A stretch of DNA of 64,000 nucleotides. Origin: Emcibacter nanhaiensis. GTDB taxonomy: Bacteria; Pseudomonadota; Alphaproteobacteria; Sphingomonadales; Emcibacteraceae. The DNA lies in NCBI RefSeq assembly GCF_006385175.1, contig NZ_VFIY01000018.1, forward strand, positions 682,001 to 746,000. Reading direction: 5' to 3'. A program made the translations under genes and the position numbers. Positions 24,776 through 33,647 of this stretch are shown here, in pieces. Under the pieces are notes generated by a model, which searched no databases, was not told where the DNA came from, and was given only the letters and a program-made list of their open reading frames with translations. Position 1 is the first letter of the stretch; each line of letters starts with the position of its first letter.

Positions 24776-25792
24776 TCAGACCGTGATGACAATCTTGCCA
24801 AAATGGCTGGCGGTCATCTGGTGCTGGAAGGCCTCAACCGCCTGGTCGAAGTCAAAGGTGGCGCCGATCACCGGCTGGATGCCGTTGGTGGCAATGGCCT
24901 TGTTCATGCCGTCGAACATATCCCGGTTGCCGACAAAAATGCCGCGCAGGGTGGCCGCCTTGAACATCAGGCCATGAGGGCTCAGGTCCCCGTCCGGGGC
25001 CGCCAGCACCCCGATCAGGGCAATCTCGCCGCCGGAACCCACCGCCTGGTAGGACAGCGGCAGGGTACCGGCACCGCCAACCTCCACAACCTGGCTCACG
25101 CCCTGGCCGCCGGTCAGCTTCATCACTTCCTCGGCCCAGTTCGGAGTGTTCCTGTAATTGATCAGGCCGTCCGCGCCCAAGGCCTTGGCCCGTTCCAGTT
25201 TTTCGTCACTGGAAGAGGTGACGATCACCCGCGCCCCGGCCATGCGGCCGAACTGCAGGGCAAACATGGACACCCCGCCGGTCCCCAGACACAGCACCGT
25301 ATCGCCGGGCTTGAGGGTCCGCCCCTCCATCAGGGCGTTCCAGGCCGTCACCCCGGCGCAGGGCAGTGTGGCCGCCTCTTCAAAGGACAGATTGTCCGGA
25401 ATGCCGACCAGGCCCTCTTCAGACAGAACCACATATTCCGCCAGCATACCGTCGAGCGGCGCCCCCAGGGCAATCCCCGGTATCGAGGCCGGCGGATGGC
25501 CGTTGACCCAGCCCTGGAAAAAGGTGCCGGCAACCCGATCCCCGGCCTTGAAGCGGGTGACGCCATCGCCCACAGCCTCCACTTCCCCTGCCCCGTCAGA
25601 CAGGGGGATGGTGTCCCGCTGCAGCGGGCCGATAAAATATTTTCCGATCACCACCGCCTGGTCGCGGTAGTTGAGCGATGTCGCCCTGACCCTGACCAGG
25701 ACCTCGCCCGGGCCGGCCTCGGGCTTGTCCAGTTCAACCTGCTTCAGGCCGTCAAGGCTGCTGCTGCCGGCTTCAATCTGATATGCTTTCAT
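24776..25792 (-). CDS. MDR-superfamily NAD(P)H quinone oxidoreductase-like dehydrogenase
   Basis: 338 residues with a GroES-like N-terminal domain and a Rossmann domain (LGTGGVSMFALQFGRMAGARV). The cysteines and histidine that hold catalytic zinc in alcohol dehydrogenases are not in place, which points to the zinc-less quinone oxidoreductase/enoyl reductase side of the family. It reduces or oxidises a small carbonyl compound with NADP(H). It is transcribed alone on the minus strand, divergent from bluB, behind a GGGAGCG site. The substrate is unknown. Confidence 0.88.
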   Translation of the reverse strand: MKAYQIEAGSSSLDGLKQVELDKPEAGPGEVLVRVRATSLNYRDQAVVIGKYFIGPLQRDTIPLSDGAGEVEAVGDGVTRFKAGDRVAGTFFQGWVNGHPPASIPGIALGAPLDGMLAEYVVLSEEGLVGIPDNLSFEEAATLPCAGVTAWNALMEGRTLKPGDTVLCLGTGGVSMFALQFGRMAGARVIVTSSSDEKLERAKALGADGLINYRNTPNWAEEVMKLTGGQGVSQVVEVGGAGTLPLSYQAVGSGGEIALIGVLAAPDGDLSPHGLMFKAATLRGIFVGNRDMFDGMNKAIATNGIQPVIGATFDFDQAVEAFQHQMTASHFGKIVITV

Positions 25793-25938
25793 TTGTCGCT
25801 CCCTGTATTTGCATTTAGTTTGTTACAAAAACAATTTATACGTCAAGTCAAACTTGCCCGGATTGAAAATATCGCTCAGTCGTTGAACTTTACGGGCTAT
25901 AGAGTATCCTGAAAATATAACCATAACAGGACACCTCC

Positions 25939-26577
25939 ATGGAAACCCCGGTCTTCAACAAGGAATTCAGAGAAAAGCTGCACGACCTGCTGGTCTGGCG
26001 CCGGGATGTCCGCCGCTTCCGCACCGCCCCGGTGGCTGAAGACATTATCCTCGATTGCCTGCAGATGGCCTGCCGCGGCCCCTCGGTCGGCAATTCCCAG
26101 CCCTGGCGCTTTGTCCGGGTCAAAAGCGCGGAAAAAAAAGACCAGCTGATCCGGGCCTTCGAGATCGAGAACGAGAAGGCTCTGGGGGAGTATGAGGGCG
26201 AGGACGCCGCCCTCTATGCCCGGCTCAAGCTGGCGGGCCTTCGGGAAGCCCCGGTGCAGATCAGCGTCTTTGCCAATGTGGCCACCGCCGTCGGCAAGGG
26301 GCTGGGATCGCGCACCATGCCCGAAGCGAAAATGTATTCGGTGGTGTCCGCCATCCAGATCCTGTGGCTGATGCTGCGGAGCTATGACGTGGGCCTGGGC
26401 TGGGTCAGCATCCTACCGCCGGACAAGATGGCGGAGCTGCTGGAGGTGGACGAGTCCTGGGTGTTCATCGGCCACCTTTGCATCGGTTATCCCGAAGAAC
26501 AGACCGACACCCCCGAACTGGTCAAGGAAGGCTGGCAGGAGCGTTTGCCGATGGAAAAATTCCTGCTCGAACGCTAG
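25939..26577 (+). CDS. bluB: BluB, 5,6-dimethylbenzimidazole synthase
   Basis: 212 residues of the flavin-destructase type of nitroreductase fold. The N-terminal RRDVRRF, the GPSVGNSQPWR block and the lid-forming LGWVSILPP segment are characteristic of BluB. The enzyme breaks reduced FMN with O2 to form 5,6-dimethylbenzimidazole, the lower ligand of vitamin B12. It converges on an ABC transporter pair, leaving only 6 bases between the stops. The neighbourhood of FecCD/BtuCD-type genes supports a corrinoid function for both. No other cobalamin biosynthesis gene lies in the window. Confidence 0.9.
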   Translation: METPVFNKEFREKLHDLLVWRRDVRRFRTAPVAEDIILDCLQMACRGPSVGNSQPWRFVRVKSAEKKDQLIRAFEIENEKALGEYEGEDAALYARLKLAGLREAPVQISVFANVATAVGKGLGSRTMPEAKMYSVVSAIQILWLMLRSYDVGLGWVSILPPDKMAELLEVDESWVFIGHLCIGYPEEQTDTPELVKEGWQERLPMEKFLLER

Positions 26578-26583
26578 GAGGCC

Positions 26584-27369
26584 TCAGAGCTTCTCCGCCG
26601 GCACGATAAATTCCTGTCCGTCCGCCTGCCAGCGCACCGCCCGGATGCCGTAGGCGGCAGCCAGGTTGTCATCCGCCAGCACCTGTTCCGGTTCCCCTTC
26701 CGCCAGTACAGCCCCCTTGTGAAGCAGCACCAGCTGGTCGCAATACCGCCGGGCCAAAGTCAGGTCATGAAGGACAATCACGATACCGTGGCCCTGCCCG
26801 GCCAGATTTTTTAATATTCCCATTACCTGCAGCTGGTGTGAGGGGTCAAGGGAGGCGACCGGTTCATCCACCAGCAGCCAGGAGGCATCGGTGGCGATGG
26901 TGCGGGCCAGCATGGCGCAGGCCCGCTCGCCGCCGGACAGGGTGGTGACGATGCGGTCCCTGAGGCGGTAACTGTCCGTCATGGTCATGGCGCGCTCAAT
27001 CGCCTCCCGGTCGGCGCTGCCGATTTTCTGCCACGGCCCCAAGTGGGGCAGGCGGCCGAGGGCGACCATTTTTTCCACCGTCAGGGGCCAGTGCACCGGC
27101 GCCCCCTGGGCGGCATAGGCCAGCTTCCGGGATCGTTCCGCAATCGTAATATTGTTGAGCGGTGTGCCATCGACCCGGATTTCCCCCGCCCCGGGCTCGA
27201 TCAGGCCAAGCAGTGACTTCAGCAGGGTGCTCTTGCCGGCCCCGTTGGGGCCGATCAGGCCGGTGATGCGGCCCGGCGCAAACCTGAGGTTGATATTTTC
27301 CAGCACCGTGCACGGGCCATAGCCCACCGCCAGCCGGTCGATTTCGATTTCGCGCTCCACCCCGGTCAT
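26584..27369 (-). CDS. ABC transporter ATPase, BtuD/FecE type
   Basis: 261 residues with Walker A GPNGAGKST, the Q-loop at AAQGAP, signature LSGGERACA, Walker B WLLVDEP and the switch histidine in VLHDLTLA. It is the energising subunit for a metal-chelate or corrinoid importer. Its ATG overlaps the permease stop by 4 bases. Neighbouring bluB favours cobalamin over heme or siderophore, but the sequence alone does not decide. Confidence 0.92.
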   Translation of the reverse strand: MTGVEREIEIDRLAVGYGPCTVLENINLRFAPGRITGLIGPNGAGKSTLLKSLLGLIEPGAGEIRVDGTPLNNITIAERSRKLAYAAQGAPVHWPLTVEKMVALGRLPHLGPWQKIGSADREAIERAMTMTDSYRLRDRIVTTLSGGERACAMLARTIATDASWLLVDEPVASLDPSHQLQVMGILKNLAGQGHGIVIVLHDLTLARRYCDQLVLLHKGAVLAEGEPEQVLADDNLAAAYGIRAVRWQADGQEFIVPAEKL

Positions 27370-28364
27370 CGCATGGCCTCCCGCGTTTTATAAATGATAT
27401 GCAGGAACAAAGGCGCGCCGATCAGCGACGTGACCACGCCGAGCTGCAGCTGCTGATTGCCGAACGGCAGCCGGGTGATCATATCGGCCAGCAGCAGCAG
27501 AATGGCACCGCCGAGGGCACTGGGCAGCAAAAGACGCCCGGGCGCATAGCCCACCAGCGGTCGGAGGAAATGGGGAATCACCAGGCCGACAAAGCCGACG
27601 GTGCCGCACACCGCCACCACCGCGCCGACACTGAGCGCCGCCCCGAGGATAATGCGCAGGCGCAGCAGTTTCATGTTGATGCCGAGTGTGATGGCCGTCT
27701 CCTCGCCGAGGCTGGTGGCGTCCAGCCCCCGGCCGGTACCGAGCAGCAGGCCCCAGCCCACCAGCACGAACGGCAGGGTCAGCATCAGATCGTCGAAGGT
27801 GCGGTTCTGCAGTGAGCCCATCAGCCACATGACCATGTCCTGCAGGGCCAGCGGATTGGGCGCGAAATTCATCACCAGCGCCATGATCGCCGCCGCCAGC
27901 GAACTGATGCCGATCCCGGCCAGGATCAGGGGCAGGATGCTGGCGTCCCGCGCCGCCAGATAAAGCAGGACTGCCGTGGCACAAAGCCCACCGGCCATGG
28001 CCAGAAGCTGCAGCGCCATGGGAAAGACCGACACCAGGCCGAAGGAAATGGCGACCACCGCACCGAGGCCGGCCGAGGCAGACACGCCGATCACGCCGGG
28101 ATCAGCCAGCGGGTTGCGCAGCAGGCCCTGCAGCGCGGCACCGGACACGCCCAGCGTCGCCCCGGCCAGGATGCCGATGGCGACCCGCGGAACCCTGAGT
28201 TCCTGGATAATGATGGCGATATTTTCCTCACCTTGGCCGAACAATCCGGACATCACCTGGGAAACGCTGAGGTCAACCGGGCCGATCATCAGGCCGGCTG
28301 CGGCGCATAAAACAAGCGCCGCGGCCAACACCGGGACCAGCAAAACAGGAGTCTTCCCGCTCAT
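27366..28364 (-). CDS. FecCD/BtuC-type ABC transporter permease
   Basis: 332 residues with about ten hydrophobic helices and FecCD landmarks: RVPRVAIGILAGATLGVSGAALQG (two blocks), NPLADPGVIGVSAGAG-like repeats, and GFVGLVIPH. It forms the inner-membrane channel for vitamin B12, heme or Fe-siderophores. A GGAGG lies 40 bases upstream, in front of a different frame, and the true ATG has only a weak site. No periplasmic binding protein or TonB receptor is encoded beside it, so these must be elsewhere. Confidence 0.9.
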   Translation of the reverse strand: MSGKTPVLLVPVLAAALVLCAAAGLMIGPVDLSVSQVMSGLFGQGEENIAIIIQELRVPRVAIGILAGATLGVSGAALQGLLRNPLADPGVIGVSASAGLGAVVAISFGLVSVFPMALQLLAMAGGLCATAVLLYLAARDASILPLILAGIGISSLAAAIMALVMNFAPNPLALQDMVMWLMGSLQNRTFDDLMLTLPFVLVGWGLLLGTGRGLDATSLGEETAITLGINMKLLRLRIILGAALSVGAVVAVCGTVGFVGLVIPHFLRPLVGYAPGRLLLPSALGGAILLLLADMITRLPFGNQQLQLGVVTSLIGAPLFLHIIYKTREAMR

Positions 28365-28426
28365 ACATCAGTTCCTGAGTTCAGGGTGTCTGACTGGGTC
28401 ATTGGTCCTCCGGTGCTGGTTACAAT

Positions 28427-28492
28427 AAAAAAGGCTGACTGCAAGTCTTAGCCATTTTGCCCGGAGGGGACAAATGAAAACCGCAGTCAGCC
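28427..28492 (-). terminator. Large-loop intrinsic terminator with inner hairpin
   Basis: On the minus strand, GGCTGACTGC and GCAGTCAGCC form a perfect 10-base stem followed by six T. The 40-base loop contains a second hairpin (CATTTG.CCC / GGGCAAAATG). It lies just past the stop of the unrecognised secreted-protein gene and before the ABC permease. Confidence 0.7.
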
Positions 28493-28522
28493 GGTCCGGT
28501 TGATGCCGTCCTGTCGGCAGGA

Positions 28523-29518
28523 TCAGGGGGTCAGTTCCAAAGTGGCGACAAATTTATAGTCATCTTTTGACAGCGTGGTCGTGTAACTTTTCGTTGCATA
28601 AAGCTCGAGCTTGTTGCCCGCGATGGCAATTTGTCCGATCGGCACCAAGTTGCCGATGACCTGGTCCTTGTGGCTGCCCTTCATATATTTCTTGTTTTGC
28701 TCATATCCCGGATGATCTTCCACATGTACCCCGATCACATCCGAAATGGTAAAGCGGTAACGGGCATACAACCTGCCCATACCGTTGAAATCCTTATGCA
28801 GTTGTTCCGCCTTGTCGGTTGGCATGGATATCCAATAGGTTTTGGCCTCCTTCACGGCGGGAATCTCATAGCTGACCGGTTTGCGGTAACTGCTGACCCA
28901 GGGGATAGGCCATTTGTTACCCGTCGGCACATAGACCGGCCAGGCCTGCTTGTCGAAATCATAGCGCCCTACTGTAAATATCAGGTCATTGGAGGTTTTA
29001 TTATAATCGATTTCGGGGTTGGACTGGTTGTCAATCCAGGGCGCCACTTCAAATGTGGTCGGTGCGCCCTCGGACTCCTCCAGCATCTTCGCCTTGAATT
29101 TTTCCTTATTCTTGCGCCAGTAGAATTCGTCAACAAGCTTTTCATTTTCTGCCGGATAGAAGATTTTCACAAACGACTTGATATCATAGTCCGGCCGCAC
29201 CTCCAGAATATCCGGGGCGATGCTGAGAACGGCGCGGGCCATGATCCGGGCCGTAGTTGGATGTTTCCCGCCGGATACGGTCGCCGGCGCCGTCGCCGGG
29301 GAGCCGCCGGAAGAGGAGCTCTGGGCTGACGAAGAAGATGATGATTTTTCCGCCTCACCAAGACCCACCGTTTCCTTGGCCTTGTCCTCGGCCTCGTCCT
29401 TGACAATCTCCTCGGCCTTTTTCTTCAGCTTGTCGAATATGCCCGCTTGAACCTGTGGCTGGGCCACAAAAAGAAACACTGCCGCCCCCACGGTTCCCAT
29501 AATCAATTTCCGATGCAT
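28523..29518 (-). CDS. Secreted protein of unknown function with Ser-rich linker
   Basis: 331 residues from an ATG behind AAGGAGA; the open frame continues upstream but without a ribosome site. A signal peptide ends near VQA (residue 25). The mature N-terminus is a charged helix (FDKLKKKAEEIVKDEAEDKAKE), followed by a serine-rich low-complexity linker at about 58-75 and a ~250-residue globular domain rich in aromatics and beta-type sequence. I do not recognise the domain. It is the second gene of a minus-strand pair with a two-helix membrane protein and may work with it at the envelope. Confidence 0.75.
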   Translation of the reverse strand: MHRKLIMGTVGAAVFLFVAQPQVQAGIFDKLKKKAEEIVKDEAEDKAKETVGLGEAEKSSSSSSAQSSSSGGSPATAPATVSGGKHPTTARIMARAVLSIAPDILEVRPDYDIKSFVKIFYPAENEKLVDEFYWRKNKEKFKAKMLEESEGAPTTFEVAPWIDNQSNPEIDYNKTSNDLIFTVGRYDFDKQAWPVYVPTGNKWPIPWVSSYRKPVSYEIPAVKEAKTYWISMPTDKAEQLHKDFNGMGRLYARYRFTISDVIGVHVEDHPGYEQNKKYMKGSHKDQVIGNLVPIGQIAIAGNKLELYATKSYTTTLSKDDYKFVATLELTP

Positions 29519-29564
29519 GATCTTCTCCTTGTTTGAATTGTTTTTCTGGGCGTGAACTGATTTT

Positions 29565-30230
29565 TCAGGCTTCGGCCACAGCGGCTTCGCCCTTTGTGCC
29601 GATAACCCTGTCGCGCAGCTGGTCCGGATCGCCGGCCAGATAGCCCTCCAGAATCTTGCGCGCCTTTGCCTTGGCCAGCATGCGGACAATGAAAAAGCTG
29701 AAAAAGGGCGCCACCAGCAACCCAAAGGCGAAGCCCATGCCCTCGGACCACAGCAGGACCGACCAGACAAAGGGGGTGGCAAAAAAGGCCGCCACCGGCC
29801 ACCAGGACGTATTCCCCAGCAGCGGCAGCGTGACCCGGCCCGGGTAAAACATGGCGGCGAAATCATCACCCCAGAAATATTCCTTCATCTGGTGGTTATA
29901 GACGGCAATATAGGGACCGTTCTTGGCCCCCTTCGGGATCGCCCACATGACGGTCAGCACACTGCCGTTGCGGCACGTGATGCCCCAGTCTTCAAATGTG
30001 AAGGACTGTTCGTGGCCGTCCCGGCCCTGCAGGATGAATTGATTGTGGCGGGTGGTCTTGGAGCGTACATCCACATAGTTTCCCACCGTCTGACCGCCGA
30101 CATTATAACCGCCACCACCGCTACCGGTGACTTCCGTTTCCGACCATTGTTTTTCATCGACGACGGTGCCGGTGAAATAATAGATATCGTAGCTGCGACC
30201 GTTGACCGTCACCTCTTTCAATAGCGCCAT
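29565..30230 (-). CDS. Membrane protein of unknown function
   Basis: 221 residues from the ATG behind an AGGAGA site; the upstream ATGs in frame lack one. The first ~130 residues are a soluble beta-rich domain that includes a glycine run (GSGGGGYNVGG). Two hydrophobic helices follow at about 143-180 (WWPVAAFFATPFVWSVLLW and FGLLVAPFFSFFIVRML), then a basic cytoplasmic tail. No family is recognised. It starts the unit with the secreted protein and is divergent from the HTH/repeat membrane protein, so the three genes may form one functional locus. Confidence 0.75.
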   Translation of the reverse strand: MALLKEVTVNGRSYDIYYFTGTVVDEKQWSETEVTGSGGGGYNVGGQTVGNYVDVRSKTTRHNQFILQGRDGHEQSFTFEDWGITCRNGSVLTVMWAIPKGAKNGPYIAVYNHQMKEYFWGDDFAAMFYPGRVTLPLLGNTSWWPVAAFFATPFVWSVLLWSEGMGFAFGLLVAPFFSFFIVRMLAKAKARKILEGYLAGDPDQLRDRVIGTKGEAAVAEA

Positions 30231-30460
30231 GACATTATCTCCTGTTTGTTTTTCCTGTGATCCGGACATTCCCGACATGACCTTAACCACATGAAAAACA
30301 TAAACTATTTCGGAACAAAAAGCGTCGAACGCTATCGGCCTTTATCGCTGCTTATCGCGGGATATGACATTTTTTTGAGCCGCTTGAACTTGGTCACCGC
30401 TGCCGATAGACTGTTGTAAGACAACTCTTCAGGAATGCCTCATTCGGGGAGTCGGCAAAG

Positions 30461-32479
30461 ATGGAGAATAACGGAAACGGCGACCAAAACGGCCGGACGC
30501 GCAACCGCGGGGTCCGGGCCTCCCGACTCAAGCTTGAAAAGGCGCTCGCCGAAAGCGATCTGGACAAGAAAACCCAAGCCGCGCTCGCCAATCGCATTGC
30601 CGACCTGGAAGAGCTTGACGCGGCGCCCAAGGACCTGGTGAGCAAAGTCTTCCGGGAACTGCCCGTCGCCCCCCAGACCATAGAGCGCATTGCCCGCGCA
30701 CTTGGCGTGGAGGCGGCCAGCCTTTACCTGACTGAAGAAGACGAACATTTGTCTCCGCCACCGTCCTCGCATCCTGTTCCGCCACCACCGGTTCCAACGC
30801 AAACAGCGCCGGCCTGGTTCCGTCCGATCGCCTTGTGGCCGACAGCACTCCTGATGGTCGCCATCGTTGCGATTGTTTTCACCGTTCGCGCCTTTTCCCC
30901 CAACAGCGACCTGACCTGCCGGGTCAATGAGTTCTTCACGCCCCTGCACACTCCGCCGGGACGGCTTGGCGTCATTATTGCCCGCTTTGGCAATGATCCT
31001 GAAAACCGGGGCCAGCGGATGCTGACAAGGGAATTCCTGAAAGATGCAAAGCTCAGTCGCTACGTGACCGTGCTCCAAGCCTGCGACCGGCCGTCGCTCA
31101 GCGGACCGGGAGATATCAGCGCCCGCCTCGAGAAAATCCGGGGAGACGGACGGCAAAAACTGACCCGAACCGGGGCCCATATCCTCATCTGGGGGCAGAA
31201 TGACGGCGACCGGCTGCAGGTCCGTTTCATATCACCGGGAACCGGCATCAGCCCGGTTTCCCTCGATATTGGCGGCCGGCCGACCCAGATTGCCGAAAGC
31301 CAGCTGACCATCCCGCTGGAATTTGACCAGCCGGATGATACCCTGCCGGACATCAAAAAGATCGCCCTCGAGCTGATGACGCCGGAAACTGACGACCTCC
31401 GTGCCGTGCGCCAGGAAGCAGTCCGCTCCTACCAGGCCTCGATGGAATGGCTCCGGGCCTCAATCCTGGGTGACCGCAACGTGAAACGGACCATCAATCC
31501 GAAAACAGACCCGCAGCTCTGGGCCCTGCTCAACGGACAGCTGTGTTATAAACAGCGCCTGCTCGGCGACTATGACGCTGACCTTACCCAATATCTCGAA
31601 GCGGAACAAAGCTGCCGGGATGCCCTCGAGGTGCGTGACAAGCAACAGTATCCCCGGGACTGGGCAAGCCTTAAAATCAACCTGGCCAGCACCCTGATCC
31701 GCCAGCATCTTTATGCCGACAGTCCTGAAAAAAGCCGCGAGCTCCTCAGACAGGCGGAAACAGTGATGCTTGAAGCCGCCGAGGTGCTGGACGAAAAATC
31801 CATGCCCCAGCTCTGGGCCCTGCAGAAGCGCAATATGGGCGTGGTCTATATGCGGCTGGGGGAACTGAGCGAAGGCGACGAGGCGGAATATTATTTCGAC
31901 CGCGGCCTGGAAAGCATGCAGGCGGCGCTGACTGTCCTCCGCCCCGAATTCCAACCCGTGGACTGGGCCCTGACCCAGCAGAATATCTGCCTGTCACTCT
32001 ACCGCAAGGGATACAACCGCGGCACGGAGGGCATTCCGCTGGTTCACCTGGCCGGCGAGCACTGCCGGGAGGCTCTGCGCTGGCTGGACCCGGAAAAAAC
32101 CGGCCTGACCTGGGCCATGGTGCAGAATAACCTGGCGGTCAGCCTGGCCATTCTCTCGCAACTGGAAGGAAAACCGGACCAGCTTGCCGCCGCCATCGAC
32201 GAATTCAGCAAAGCGCAAACCGTCTATACCCGTGAGCGTTTCCCGGCCAACTGGGCGGAAGTGGAAATCAACCTTGGCGAGCTGAATTGCAATCTGGCAG
32301 TGCTGCGCAGGGACGCCGCCTACCTCGAGGAGGCCATCACTCATTCAGAGCAGGCGCTGCAAGTGCTGATGAGCAAGAAACTGGGCCGTTACCAGACCTA
32401 TCTGGAAGGGCTTCTCAAGACCTACAAGGCCTGTCAGCAGGAAGATATCTCCAAATGCAGCTGCAGCCCCGCACAGTGA
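30461..32479 (+). CDS. Membrane-anchored protein with HTH-like N-terminus and helical (TPR-like) repeats
   Basis: 672 residues. Residues 1-85 are charged and helical and end in an HTH-like segment (TIERIARALGVEAASLYL). A proline-rich stretch precedes one membrane helix at about 125-144. The remaining ~525 residues are extracytoplasmic: a small alpha/beta domain to about residue 310, then helical repeats with recurring W-A-L/N-L-A positions spaced like TPRs. Cytoplasmic HTH, one helix and an outer sensor domain is the layout of ToxR-like or one-component membrane regulators. No named family is recognised. It is divergent from the two unknown genes and may regulate them. Confidence 0.8.
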   Translation: MENNGNGDQNGRTRNRGVRASRLKLEKALAESDLDKKTQAALANRIADLEELDAAPKDLVSKVFRELPVAPQTIERIARALGVEAASLYLTEEDEHLSPPPSSHPVPPPPVPTQTAPAWFRPIALWPTALLMVAIVAIVFTVRAFSPNSDLTCRVNEFFTPLHTPPGRLGVIIARFGNDPENRGQRMLTREFLKDAKLSRYVTVLQACDRPSLSGPGDISARLEKIRGDGRQKLTRTGAHILIWGQNDGDRLQVRFISPGTGISPVSLDIGGRPTQIAESQLTIPLEFDQPDDTLPDIKKIALELMTPETDDLRAVRQEAVRSYQASMEWLRASILGDRNVKRTINPKTDPQLWALLNGQLCYKQRLLGDYDADLTQYLEAEQSCRDALEVRDKQQYPRDWASLKINLASTLIRQHLYADSPEKSRELLRQAETVMLEAAEVLDEKSMPQLWALQKRNMGVVYMRLGELSEGDEAEYYFDRGLESMQAALTVLRPEFQPVDWALTQQNICLSLYRKGYNRGTEGIPLVHLAGEHCREALRWLDPEKTGLTWAMVQNNLAVSLAILSQLEGKPDQLAAAIDEFSKAQTVYTRERFPANWAEVEINLGELNCNLAVLRRDAAYLEEAITHSEQALQVLMSKKLGRYQTYLEGLLKTYKACQQEDISKCSCSPAQ

Positions 32480-32494
32480 CGGCGGCTTTTCCCT

Positions 32495-33640
32495 TCAGAA
32501 CATTTCAATGCCGTCGTCATCCTCGTCATCTGCCGGAGCGACCGCCGGTTTGACATCTTCCACCGGCGTCCTGCCGAGCTGCTTCAGGAAACGGTCGCGG
32601 ACTTCCTGCAACGGGAAATTATCCACCAGCCTGTTGATCCAGTCTTCGAGGTCCTGTTCCCGGGGGGACGCCCCCCCTTTCAGGGCGCAGGCGGATTCCG
32701 CTTCCGCTTCCCTCAGGAACTCACCCAGCTTTTCCAGGGTAACCCGGATTGTCCGCATATACTGACTGGAGCGATCCTGGTATTGCAGCCCCGTGGTCAG
32801 ACCGGAAATATCGCCGGATATTTTTGTCGACAGCGCAGAGGATTCCTGCAGCTTCTTCTGGAATTCCTTGTTATATTCCATCAGGTTGTTCATCATTTCG
32901 CCGATCTGGTCCTTGGCGGCAATGTTGGGATTGATGTCAATGTTGGCGATATCCTTGAGCCTGTCGAAGCTGGCGTGGATTCCCCGCGAAACTTCGCCCA
33001 TCCGGCCCTGGATATTGCCGGCCACCGAATTCACCATATTGGACAGGTCGCGCATTTCATCAGAAACGACCGAAAAGCCGCGCCCCGCTTCCCCGGCGCG
33101 GGCGGATTCAATCTTCGCATTCAGTGCCAGCAGGTTGGTCTTCTTGTTGATATCCTCGATCTTGAGCACCATTTCCTCGGCCTCGGTAACATGCTCGATA
33201 ACGTCCTCAAGGTCGGTCACCATGATCAGGGCCTGCTTACAGAGGTTGAGGACCTTTGAGATCCCGTCATTCAGCGTATCATCAAGATAGCGGATCAGGT
33301 TGGGCAGCGACCTGTCATTGTGTTCATCGGTCATGAAGCTGGCGGATTCAATGATTTCATTGATGCAGGCGCTCTGGGCGTTGGTCGTTTCAATGACGGT
33401 GCTGAAACAGCTGGACAGCTCGCTGGTATGCGTTTCCACCAGGTTGGAAACAATATCCAGTTCCTTACACAGATGGGTAAAGCTTATACGCTGGATATCT
33501 GACAGGCCGTTCCAGCGCCGGAGCAGGTCCAGAACCTCTTCGTCCGCAGAACCATCAAAACTTTTGGCCGTGTCCGCTTGTTTGCTGAGCGGTGATACAT
33601 TCATTTCCATTGTTTCTGCCCTATTCCTTGCAAAATCCAT
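32495..33640 (-). CDS. Soluble methyl-accepting-chemotaxis-like protein
   Basis: 381 residues from the ATG behind GGGTGAGG; a TTG 36 bases upstream would overlap cheB. No membrane segment is present. The tip of the receptor signalling hairpin is recognisable ([21 protein letters not shown]), flanked by long coiled coil, but the flanks are shorter than in a full receptor. The C-terminus is acidic ([11 protein letters not shown]). It is the last gene of the che operon. It may be a cytoplasmic receptor or an adaptor that joins the CheA/CheW array; the signal it senses is unknown. Confidence 0.85.
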   Translation of the reverse strand: MDFARNRAETMEMNVSPLSKQADTAKSFDGSADEEVLDLLRRWNGLSDIQRISFTHLCKELDIVSNLVETHTSELSSCFSTVIETTNAQSACINEIIESASFMTDEHNDRSLPNLIRYLDDTLNDGISKVLNLCKQALIMVTDLEDVIEHVTEAEEMVLKIEDINKKTNLLALNAKIESARAGEAGRGFSVVSDEMRDLSNMVNSVAGNIQGRMGEVSRGIHASFDRLKDIANIDINPNIAAKDQIGEMMNNLMEYNKEFQKKLQESSALSTKISGDISGLTTGLQYQDRSSQYMRTIRVTLEKLGEFLREAEAESACALKGGASPREQDLEDWINRLVDNFPLQEVRDRFLKQLGRTPVEDVKPAVAPADDEDDDGIEMF

Positions 33641-33647
33641 ATCAGCC

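Noticed and set aside
28365-28522. Cobalamin riboswitch upstream of the BtuC-like permease
   Set aside because: I looked for the B12 box and the GCCACTG element and did not find them; the structure present reads as a terminator.
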